Shown here: piece after piece, positions 53,329-64,000 of the stretch
Layout of the letters: the number at the start of each line of letters is the position of its first letter
Numbering within the stretch: the first letter of the stretch is position 1
Source: Finegoldia magna
GTDB lineage: Bacteria; Bacillota; Clostridia; Tissierellales; Peptoniphilaceae
Assembly: GCF_003182075.1 (NCBI RefSeq)
Contig: NZ_QGTH01000005.1
Location: forward strand, 44,232 to 108,231
Length of the DNA: 64,000 bases
Direction: 5' to 3'
Translations under genes and position numbers: made by a program
The notes under the pieces: model-generated
Told to the model about the DNA's origin: nothing
Databases searched by the model: none
The model's input: only the letters and a program-made list of their open reading frames with translations

Positions 53329-53878
53329 TTTATGTGATGCAGTCGAAAAGGTGCTAATACCAAAATCAGAAATCGACAAAAGAATTGAAGAATTAGGACA
53401 AGAAATCACTGAAAAATACAGAGATAAGGGAGAACTTATCGTAGTTGGTATTCTAAGAGGCGCAGCGATGTTTATGAGCAATTTAACATTGAATATCGAC
53501 TTAGAAGTTGGAATAGATTTCATGGCAGTATCAAGTTATGGACATTCTTCGGAATCGAGTGGAACTGTAAGAATCATCAAAGATTTGGAAGAAGACATCG
53601 CCGGCAAAAATATCCTTATAGTTGAAGATATTGTGGACAGTGGTCGCACATTAAATTACTTGGTTCGAAACTTAATGGATAGAAAAGCAAAATCAGTTAA
53701 GATAGCGAGTCTTTTGGATAAACCTGAAAGAAGAACTAACGAAGTTGATGTTCAATTCAAAGGTTTTACTGTACCTAATGAATTTATAGTTGGTTATGGA
53801 TTGGATTTTGCACAACAATTTAGAAATATTGAAGATATTTGCATATTGAAGAAATCTTTTTATGAAAAGGAGATTTAA
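53318..53878 (+). CDS. hpt: Hypoxanthine(-guanine) phosphoribosyltransferase
   Basis: Converts hypoxanthine or guanine with PRPP to IMP or GMP. 186 residues with the PRPP loop LIVEDIVDSGRTL and the VGYGLDFAQQFRNIEDI C-terminal motif. It overlaps tilS by 11 bases and ftsH by 1 base; tilS-hpt-ftsH is a highly conserved Firmicutes order. Confidence 0.96.
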   Translation: MKSNLCDAVEKVLIPKSEIDKRIEELGQEITEKYRDKGELIVVGILRGAAMFMSNLTLNIDLEVGIDFMAVSSYGHSSESSGTVRIIKDLEEDIAGKNILIVEDIVDSGRTLNYLVRNLMDRKAKSVKIASLLDKPERRTNEVDVQFKGFTVPNEFIVGYGLDFAQQFRNIEDICILKKSFYEKEI

Positions 53879-55791
53879 TGAAAAAAGTAACTAAAAGTTT
53901 AGCGATTTATCTTGTTCCAATTATTTTAATAGCTTTTTTCGTGACTATGACTCAAAACAATACATTGAGCACAAAATATTTTACTGTCAACGAAATGATT
54001 GTAAATGTAAAGAAAGATAATGTTAAAGAAATTGTTGCAAGAGGAAATGATATAAAAGGCGTTCTAAAAGATAGCAAGGGTACTCCTTTTAGAATGTATA
54101 TGCCCCCAGAAATGTGGGAAGTTTTTTACAATAATTATCTGAAGGAATCTGTTGAAAACAACAAGATAGTTTTGAAGACTGAAAAAGATCCTGGCAAACC
54201 ATGGTATGTTGATATAATGCCAACCATATTAATTATAGTCGGGCTTGGAATAATTTGGTTTATGTTTATGAATCAAACACAAAACTCTGGAAATTCTAAG
54301 GCTATGAATTTTGGAAAATCAAAAGCAAAACTCAACCAAGATTCAAAAGAAAAGGTTGTGTTTGCTGATGTAGCGGGATTAAAAGAAGAAAAAGAAGAAT
54401 TGATGGAAATTGTAGATTTTCTGAAAAATCCTTCTAAGTATATAGACATTGGTGCAAGAATTCCTAAAGGAGTTTTGTTAGTGGGGCCTCCAGGAACTGG
54501 TAAAACATATTTATCGAGAGCAGTCGCAGGTGAAGCAAAGGTTCCATTTTTCAGCATTTCTGGTTCTGATTTTGTCGAAATGTTTGTTGGTGTCGGTGCA
54601 TCGAGAGTTCGTGATTTGTTTGAACAAGCTAAGAAAAATGCTCCTTGTATCATTTTCATCGATGAAATAGACGCAGTAGGTAGAAAAAGAGGAGCAGGAC
54701 TTGGCGGAGGCCATGACGAAAGAGAACAAACGTTGAATCAATTACTTGTTGAAATGGATGGTTTTGGAAAAAATGAAGGCGTAATTGTAATGAGCGCTAC
54801 TAATAGACCTGATATTTTGGATAAAGCATTGTTGAGACCTGGAAGATTTGACAGAACTATTTATGTGGGACTTCCAGACGTGAGAGAGAGATTAGAAATA
54901 TTAAAAGTTCACACAAAAAACAAAAAACTTAAATCAGATGTGGATTTGGAGAATATTGCAAAAACAACTACTGGTTTTTCTCCAGCTGATTTGGAAAATT
55001 TGTGCAATGAAGCAGCACTTCTTGCAGCAAGAAATAATGAAGCAGAAATTTCAAATGAAGTGTTCAAAGAAGCATCTATAAAAGTTGTTGCTGGTCCAGA
55101 AAAAAAATCACAAGTTGTAATAGAAAAAGAACGTGTGCTTACAGCTTATCACGAATCTGGTCATGCGATTGTATCCGGATTCTTGGAAGATAATGACAAA
55201 GTTCACATGATTACAATTATTCCTAGAGGAAGAGCCGGAGGATTTACTGCATATCTTCCACAAGAAGATGCGAAATTTATGACTAAAAGACAAATGCAAC
55301 ACAAATTGATTTCGCTTTTAGGTGGACGTGCAGCAGAAGAAGTTGTGCTTGACGATATCTCCACTGGAGCAAGTAACGATATTGAAAGAGCAACAAAAAT
55401 CGCACATGCAATGGTAACAAAATACGGTATGAGTAAGAGATTGGGACCTATGATGTACGGTGGAGATGACGCTGAAGTATTTTTAGGTGAAGAGCTTGGT
55501 AAGAACAAGCAGTATTCTGACAAGATAGCTTATGAAATTGATTCTGAAATGAGAGAACTAATCGATGAAGCGTACAACAAAGCTTTAAATATTTTAAATG
55601 AAAACATCGATTTGTTACATGCATTGGCAAACAGACTTTTAGAAAAAGAAACTATTGGCCAAGAAGAATTCGAAGCTATATTTGACAAATACACTAAGAC
55701 AAAAATTCACGAAAATGAACCAAAAGAATTAGTCGATATAAGAAAAAAAGACGAAGAAATAGAAAACAATATAGAAAATCAGGAGAAATAA
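53878..55791 (+). CDS. ftsH: ATP-dependent zinc metalloprotease FtsH
   Basis: 637 residues. Two membrane segments (about 7-24 and 104-124) flank a small outer domain. The AAA+ domain has Walker A GPPGTGKT (203-210), Walker [12 protein letters not shown], and the second region of homology with [20 protein letters not shown]. The protease domain has the zinc site HESGH (H425, E426, H429). It degrades membrane and short-lived cytosolic proteins. Start and stop overlap neighbours by one base each. Confidence 0.98.
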   Translation: MKKVTKSLAIYLVPIILIAFFVTMTQNNTLSTKYFTVNEMIVNVKKDNVKEIVARGNDIKGVLKDSKGTPFRMYMPPEMWEVFYNNYLKESVENNKIVLKTEKDPGKPWYVDIMPTILIIVGLGIIWFMFMNQTQNSGNSKAMNFGKSKAKLNQDSKEKVVFADVAGLKEEKEELMEIVDFLKNPSKYIDIGARIPKGVLLVGPPGTGKTYLSRAVAGEAKVPFFSISGSDFVEMFVGVGASRVRDLFEQAKKNAPCIIFIDEIDAVGRKRGAGLGGGHDEREQTLNQLLVEMDGFGKNEGVIVMSATNRPDILDKALLRPGRFDRTIYVGLPDVRERLEILKVHTKNKKLKSDVDLENIAKTTTGFSPADLENLCNEAALLAARNNEAEISNEVFKEASIKVVAGPEKKSQVVIEKERVLTAYHESGHAIVSGFLEDNDKVHMITIIPRGRAGGFTAYLPQEDAKFMTKRQMQHKLISLLGGRAAEEVVLDDISTGASNDIERATKIAHAMVTKYGMSKRLGPMMYGGDDAEVFLGEELGKNKQYSDKIAYEIDSEMRELIDEAYNKALNILNENIDLLHALANRLLEKETIGQEEFEAIFDKYTKTKIHENEPKELVDIRKKDEEIENNIENQEK

Positions 55792-56255
55792 TGAGCGCAC
55801 AAAATATTATTAATGTGATGTATATATTGATTTTGCTTTTTGGATTGAAGCAAATGTACAATGTATACAAAGTCAAAAAAAATATTGGTAGAGTCATCAA
55901 AAACTTTAACCAAAGAAAAAGAGTTTTAATGATGGTTGCATCATATTCAATTGTAATATTGGGATTATTGTATCTTTACCAACAAAAAACATGGTTCCCA
56001 TTAATTTATATATTACTTGGAGTAATATTCATTTATTTAACATTCGAAAAAATCTCATTCACAGATAAAGGGATTTATTTCAATGGATTTTTGGCTGAAT
56101 ATGAAGACATCAAACAATGGAAATACTCCAAAGATAAGAGATTTTTGGAATTAACTTTGAAAAATTCCAAAGCTACTAACAAACTTATTCCGATCAATCC
56201 AAGCGATGCTTCTGAAATGCAAGTAATCATAAAAAAGAATAAGAAAAAACAATAA
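55791..56255 (+). CDS. Hypothetical small membrane protein coupled to ftsH
   Basis: 154 residues. One N-terminal membrane segment and two more (about 45-62, 68-86) are followed by a short cytoplasmic beta-rich domain (ISFTDKGIYFNGFLAEYEDIKQWKYSKDKRFLELTLKN) of the kind seen in DUF5673-like proteins, and a Lys-rich end. The gene starts on the ftsH stop codon (TAATG). Function unknown; coupling to ftsH makes a membrane quality-control partner possible but unproven. Confidence 0.75.
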   Translation: MSAQNIINVMYILILLFGLKQMYNVYKVKKNIGRVIKNFNQRKRVLMMVASYSIVILGLLYLYQQKTWFPLIYILLGVIFIYLTFEKISFTDKGIYFNGFLAEYEDIKQWKYSKDKRFLELTLKNSKATNKLIPINPSDASEMQVIIKKNKKKQ

Positions 56256-56260
56256 AATAC

Positions 56261-56289
56261 TTGACAACAAAACTGTGATTAAATATAAT
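56261..56289 (+). promoter_or_regulatory. Consensus promoter of the glutamine synthetase operon
   Basis: TTGACA, 17 bases, TATAAT: a full match at both hexamers. Predicted start near 56296. Confidence 0.9.
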
Positions 56290-56317
56290 AAAAAAAACAC
56301 TATTTTTGTTTTTCATA

Positions 56318-56348
56318 AATTGGCTTTCTTTGATTGCCAATTTTTTTT
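56318..56348 (+). terminator. Terminator inside the glutamine synthetase leader (possible attenuator)
   Basis: AATTGGC (56318-56324) pairs with GCCAATT (56336-56342), followed by a run of T residues. It is downstream of the promoter and upstream of the start codon. AATAC/GTATT (56354-56369) just after it can place the ribosome site in a hairpin loop. Confidence 0.75.
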
Positions 56349-56369
56349 ATTTTAATACATGGAGGTATT

Positions 56370-60037
<3,668 letters not shown>

Positions 60038-60042
60038 AGAAG

Positions 60043-60831
60043 GTGGAAGATATTTTACTTGTAATAGATATTGGAAATACTAATATTGTATTGGGTATTT
60101 TCAAAAATGATGAGTTGATTTTTGAATGGAGAATATCCACAGATTTGCACAAAACTAGTGATGAATACGCTCTAACATTAAGACAAGCTTTGGAATATTC
60201 AAATATTAAAAAATCTGATATAAAAGAAGCTATTATTGGTTCTGTAGTACCAAATCTGATGCCAACTATACCAAAAGCAGTAAAAAAATATTTGGGAATT
60301 GAACCATTGATAGTAGATGAAAATATAAAGACGGGAATAGTTAATAAATACGCAAGTCCAAAAGAGGTCGGCGTAGATAGAATAATCAACGCAGTAAGTG
60401 CTTGTAAAAAATATTCTACTCCAGTTATTATCGTAGATATTGGAACGGCGATTACTTTTGATTATATTTCGGAAAATAAAGAATATTTGGGAGGAGCAAT
60501 AGCTCCGGGGATTGCAATTTCATCAGAAGCATTATTTATGAAGACTGCAAAACTACCAAAGATCGAAATAGAAATGCCGGATAAAGTTATTGGAGATAGC
60601 ACCGTAAAAAGTATGCAATCAGGAGTTGTATTTGGATTTATAGGATTAATAGATTATATAATTGAAAAAATCCTAGAAGAAAAACACAAAACAAAAGATG
60701 AAGTTACAATTATTGCAACTGGTGGTTTTTCTTATTTGATTGCAAAACAATCAAAGTATATTACAATTATTGACAAACTAATCACTTTAGATGGCTTAAA
60801 AATTATTAACGAATTAAATAGAAATGATTAA
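60043..60831 (+). CDS. coaX: Type III pantothenate kinase
   Basis: Phosphorylates pantothenate in coenzyme A synthesis. About 260 residues with the N-terminal phosphate loop LVIDIGNTNIVLGIF, the GVDRIINAVSA block and IVDIGTAITFDYI. The start is uncertain: GTG 60043 merges with the ribosome site, while an ATT at 60052 would give the family's usual beginning at LLVIDIGNTN with AAGGTG six bases upstream. It overlaps dusB by 8 bases. Same place as in Bacillus (after ftsH), but here the GS and pyrG genes intervene. Confidence 0.94.
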   Translation: MEDILLVIDIGNTNIVLGIFKNDELIFEWRISTDLHKTSDEYALTLRQALEYSNIKKSDIKEAIIGSVVPNLMPTIPKAVKKYLGIEPLIVDENIKTGIVNKYASPKEVGVDRIINAVSACKKYSTPVIIVDIGTAITFDYISENKEYLGGAIAPGIAISSEALFMKTAKLPKIEIEMPDKVIGDSTVKSMQSGVVFGFIGLIDYIIEKILEEKHKTKDEVTIIATGGFSYLIAKQSKYITIIDKLITLDGLKIINELNRND

Positions 60832-61756
60832 AGAAAAATTAAACTTAAATAGTAATTTGTTTTTGGCACCATTAGCTGGAGTTACAGATATTCCATTTCG
60901 AATAATCTGTGGAGAATTGGGAGCGGGGTTGTGCTTTACAGAAATGATAAGTGCCAAAGCACTTTACTATGATGACAAGAAAACTAAAAAACTTTTAGAT
61001 ACAGATCCAAGAGAGAACAATACATCTGTTCAAATATTTGGACACGAACCAGAAATCATTGCATATGCAACTAGATTTCTGACTGAAAATTACAATTTCA
61101 AATCAATTGATATAAATATGGGATGTCCTGCACCGAAAATTTTCAAAAACGGTGACGGCTCAGCTTTAATGGGAGATTTGAACTTAGCGGAAGATGTTAT
61201 AAGAGCTTGTAAGAACAACACTGATTTGCCAGTTTCTGTAAAATTCAGACTTGGAATCGATGAAAATTCCATGAATTACATGCAGCTTGGACAAATTTGT
61301 GATAGATTGAAAGTAGATTATATTACACTTCACGCTAGGACAAGAAAAATGTTTTATTCAGGAGAAGCTGATTGGTCTCATATAAAAAGATTAGTGGAAA
61401 ATGTAGACATACCTGTATTTGGCAATGGCGATTGTTTTACAAAAGAAGACATTAGAAAAAATATGGAATACTCAAATTGCGATGGAGTTTTGTTGGCAAG
61501 AGGTGCAATGCAAAATCCATTTATTTTTAGTGATGATGAAATCAAAACTAAAGAAGAAGTTATCGACACAATAAAAAAACACATGCAATTGAAATTGGAA
61601 TTTTACGAAGAAAAACGTGCGATTTTGGAAATGAGAAAGCACATTCAATGGTATCTGAAAGGATTTAGAAATTCTAATAAAGTTAAGAACAAAATCAATC
61701 AATTGACAGATCTTGTTGAAATATACAAAATACTAGATGAATTTAAAAATGAATAG
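60824..61756 (+). CDS. dusB: tRNA-dihydrouridine synthase (DusB type)
   Basis: 310 residues. FMN-dependent reductase of tRNA uridines. TIM-barrel motifs: LAPLAGVTDIPFR, INMGCPAPKIFKNGDGSALM, LHARTRKMFYSGEADW and GNGDCFTKED, with catalytic cysteine in the MGCP-adjacent region or nearby. Next to coaX and before greA and lysS, as in the Bacillus yacF region. Confidence 0.95.
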   Translation: MIKEKLNLNSNLFLAPLAGVTDIPFRIICGELGAGLCFTEMISAKALYYDDKKTKKLLDTDPRENNTSVQIFGHEPEIIAYATRFLTENYNFKSIDINMGCPAPKIFKNGDGSALMGDLNLAEDVIRACKNNTDLPVSVKFRLGIDENSMNYMQLGQICDRLKVDYITLHARTRKMFYSGEADWSHIKRLVENVDIPVFGNGDCFTKEDIRKNMEYSNCDGVLLARGAMQNPFIFSDDEIKTKEEVIDTIKKHMQLKLEFYEEKRAILEMRKHIQWYLKGFRNSNKVKNKINQLTDLVEIYKILDEFKNE

Positions 61757-61776
61757 TTTAATCATATACTAAAAAC

Positions 61777-61804
61777 TTGACAATTATGCCTTTTGTTATA
61801 TAAT
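61777..61804 (+). promoter_or_regulatory. Promoter of greA-lysS
   Basis: TTGACA, 16 bases, TATAAT; start expected near 61811, about 29 bases before greA. Confidence 0.85.
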
Positions 61805-61839
61805 TTTAGAATATATGGTTAAAATAAGGAGAATAGATT

Positions 61840-62319
61840 ATGGCAGATAAAGAATTTTTATTAACTCAAGAAGGATTAGATCAACACAAAGAAGAACTTG
61901 AGTTTTTAAAGACTACTCGCAGAACAGAAATAGCTGAGAAAATCAAAGTTGCCAGAGGATTTGGCGACCTTTCTGAAAATGCAGAATATGATGAAGCTAA
62001 GAATGAACAAGCGCAAGTAGAAGAAAGAATTAACTATCTTGAAAACTTGCTACTATATGCAAAAGTAATTCAAGATGACGAAAATCAAAAAGACGTTGTG
62101 ACAGTTGGATCAACAGTAACTTACAAAAACTTAAAGTCAAACAAAGAAATGACATATAAAATAGTAGGGACAGCGGAAGCTGATCCTTTTGAAGGTAGAA
62201 TTTCAAATGAATCACCAACTGGAAAAGCCCTGTTAAACCTAAAAGTTGGTGACACTACTACAGTTGAAACACCAGGTGGAATCGTAGAATTAAAGGTATT
62301 AACTGTAAAGAAAGGATAA
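61840..62319 (+). CDS. greA: Transcription elongation factor GreA
   Basis: 159 residues, the normal length. The N-terminal coiled coil with the acidic tip ([20 protein letters not shown]) enters the RNA polymerase secondary channel and stimulates transcript cleavage. The C-terminal FKBP-like domain has [16 protein letters not shown]. The ATG follows AAGGAGA. lysS begins 2 bases after its stop codon. Confidence 0.97.
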   Translation: MADKEFLLTQEGLDQHKEELEFLKTTRRTEIAEKIKVARGFGDLSENAEYDEAKNEQAQVEERINYLENLLLYAKVIQDDENQKDVVTVGSTVTYKNLKSNKEMTYKIVGTAEADPFEGRISNESPTGKALLNLKVGDTTTVETPGGIVELKVLTVKKG

Positions 62320-62321
62320 AA

Positions 62322-64000
62322 ATGGAAAATTTAAACGAAATGCTACAAATTCGTAGACAAAAGTTACAAGAATTATTAGATGCAAATGAAAATCCTTACG
62401 TTCATGAAAAATTTGACAATGCTAATAATACAAAAGAAATCCTAGATAACTTTGACGAATTTGACGGAAAAGAAGTTAAAATAGCCGGAAGAATTATGAG
62501 CAAAAGAGGACATGGAAAAGTTAACTTCATGGACTTACAAGATTCTTTTGGTAGAATTCAATTATTTAATAAAGTAAATGAATTAGGCGAAGAAAATTAT
62601 GCAAAAGTAAAAAATATGGATATCGGAGATATCGTTGGTGTTGAAGGATGTATTTTTAAAACACAAAGCGGAGAAGTATCTATTAGAACAAAGACTGTAG
62701 TTTTATTATCTAAATCATTACAAATATTACCTGAAAAATGGCACGGACTAAAAGATCCTGATTTGAGATATAGACAAAGATATGTGGATTTAATTATGAA
62801 TCCAGAAATCAAAGATACATTCATAAAAAGATCTAAAATTATTTCAGCAATCAGAGAATTTTTGGATACAAGAGGATTCTTAGAAGTTGATACTCCAATT
62901 TTGAACACAATAGCTGGTGGAGCAAATGCTAGACCATTTATCACTCACCACAACACATTGGATATCGATATGTATTTGCGTATCGCAAATGAATTATACC
63001 TTAAGAGATTAATTGTAGGTGGATTCGACAAAGTTTATGAAATGGGCAGAATGTTCAGAAATGAAGGAATGGATCACACTCACAATCCAGAATATACGGC
63101 AATAGAATTGTATCAAGCTTACGCTGACTATAATGATATGATGGATATCACAGAACAATTAGTTGCTTTTGTTTGTGAAAAAGTTAATGGATCTATGAAA
63201 GCACAATTTGGTGAAACAGAAATAGACTTTACACCACCATGGAAAAGAATAACAATGGTTGATGCAATAAAAGAATATGCAGACATCAACTTCGATGAAA
63301 TTGAAACAGATGAACAAGCTCGTGAAGTTGCCAAAGCAAACAATGTTGAAATCGCAGACAATATGTCACGTGGCGAAGTTATCAACGAATGTTTCGAACA
63401 TTTCTGCGAAGAAAAATTAGTTCAACCAACATTTGTATTGGGTCATCCAGTTGAAGTAAGTCCATTGGCTAAGAGAAATCCAGATGATGAAAGATATACT
63501 CACAGATTTGAAGCATTTGTATGCACAAAAGAAATAGCAAACGCATTTAGTGAATTGAACAACCCAATCGACCAAAAAGAAAGATTCTTAAAGCAAGTTG
63601 AAGCCAGAGAAAATGGCGATGACGAAGCTCAAATGATGGATTATGATTTCTTGAATGCATTAGAAGTAGGACTTCCACCAACAGGCGGTTTGGGAATTGG
63701 TGTTGACAGACTTATAATGATGTTAACTAACAATGAATCAATCAGAGATATAATGTTGTTCCCAACAATGAAGCCAATAGGCTTAGAAAAGGCAGAAAAT
63801 AGCGATTCATCAAAAGAAACTTACGAAACTTACGACAAACTTACGACAGAAAAAATCGACTTTTCAAAAGTGAAAGTTGAACCATTATTTGAAGATATGG
63901 TTGATTTTGAAACTTTCTCAAAATCTGATTTTAGAGTTGTAAAAGTTAAGAACTGCGAAGAAGTTCCAAAGTCAAAAAAACTTTTGAAATTTACATTAGA
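62322..64000 (+). CDS. lysS: Lysyl-tRNA synthetase (class II) with C-terminal tRNA-binding domain, cut by window end
   Basis: About 559 residues are visible and the frame is still open at the edge. The N-terminal OB fold ([20 protein letters not shown]) precedes the class II core: motif 2 [14 protein letters not shown] and motif 3 [12 protein letters not shown]. Ordinary bacterial LysRS ends soon after IMLFPTMKP; here a linker leads to a second OB-type domain from about residue 528 ([30 protein letters not shown]), like the MetRS C-terminal / Trbp111 module. ATG 62322 has AAAGGA upstream. Confidence 0.96.
   Translation, partial: MENLNEMLQIRRQKLQELLDANENPYVHEKFDNANNTKEILDNFDEFDGKEVKIAGRIMSKRGHGKVNFMDLQDSFGRIQLFNKVNELGEENYAKVKNMDIGDIVGVEGCIFKTQSGEVSIRTKTVVLLSKSLQILPEKWHGLKDPDLRYRQRYVDLIMNPEIKDTFIKRSKIISAIREFLDTRGFLEVDTPILNTIAGGANARPFITHHNTLDIDMYLRIANELYLKRLIVGGFDKVYEMGRMFRNEGMDHTHNPEYTAIELYQAYADYNDMMDITEQLVAFVCEKVNGSMKAQFGETEIDFTPPWKRITMVDAIKEYADINFDEIETDEQAREVAKANNVEIADNMSRGEVINECFEHFCEEKLVQPTFVLGHPVEVSPLAKRNPDDERYTHRFEAFVCTKEIANAFSELNNPIDQKERFLKQVEARENGDDEAQMMDYDFLNALEVGLPPTGGLGIGVDRLIMMLTNNESIRDIMLFPTMKPIGLEKAENSDSSKETYETYDKLTTEKIDFSKVKVEPLFEDMVDFETFSKSDFRVVKVKNCEEVPKSKKLLKFTL

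Noticed and set aside
56334..56369. Upstream extension of glutamine synthetase (MPIFFILIHGGI...)
   Set aside because: It would be read from the T tract of the terminator, while ATG 56370 has GGAGG at the right distance.

Overview
The window is a compact, AT-rich (roughly 30% GC by eye) bacterial chromosome segment. Most genes lie on the + strand, read in long operons with overlapping or near-touching start and stop codons, and carry strong AGGAGG-type ribosome-binding sites. Gene content points to a low-GC Gram-positive: CcpA-like regulator next to HPr/EI, GlgC plus GlgD, type III glutamine synthetase, WhiA, DivIC, RqcP and YabR. A non-sporulating anaerobic coccus of the Tissierellia (Finegoldia/Peptoniphilus type) fits best; this is inference from gene content, not a database match. 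I see no rRNA, tRNA, CRISPR array, insertion sequence or prophage.

Layout. 1-2,200: 3' part of typA and a TrpR-like (YerC) regulator. 2,200-15,760: a long operon with a beta-CASP metallo-hydrolase followed by a glycogen cluster: glgB, glgC, glgD, glgA, a degenerate glycogen-phosphorylase homologue, pullulanase, a papain-like cysteine peptidase homologue and phosphoglucomutase. 15,770-19,780: xpt, then an FHA / FtsW-RodA / class B PBP cell-wall trio. 19,780-21,760: nadK (minus), an RluA-type pseudouridine synthase and a free-standing 6S-like structured RNA. 21,800-28,400: zinc-ribbon membrane protein, YtxH and a DUF948-like partner, lipid kinase, ccpA-like, ptsH, ptsI. 28,400-33,240: degenerate kinase-like protein with a ModE-like regulator, arcC, a nucleobase permease and a minus-strand FAD oxidoreductase. 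33,300-38,215: a BMP-type nucleoside ABC importer with a structured leader. 38,220-42,130 (minus): DUF1576 membrane protein with a small partner, then XpaC/TelA. 42,230-49,910: NUDIX-whiA, dnaE, pfkA, pyk. 49,940-64,000: HAD, rqcP, divIC, yabR, tilS, hpt, ftsH, a small membrane protein, type III glutamine synthetase, pyrG, coaX, dusB, greA and the start of lysS.

How it fits together. Phosphoglucomutase makes glucose-1-phosphate, GlgC/GlgD make ADP-glucose, and GlgA and GlgB build glycogen. Pullulanase debranches it, but no catalytically intact phosphorylase is present in the window. PfkA and Pyk with HPr/EI and a CcpA-like repressor form the sugar uptake and glycolysis part. The right-hand block keeps the Bacillus yabO-divIC-yabR-tilS-hpt-ftsH-coaX-dusB-lysS order with the sporulation genes missing.

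The points most worth a second look are: the phosphorylase homologue that has lost its PLP lysine; the papain-like protein translationally coupled to pullulanase; a three-helix leader before the nucleoside transporter; a terminator inside the glutamine synthetase leader; the 6S-like RNA; overlapping face-to-face promoters at nadK; and a tRNA-binding domain fused to LysRS.
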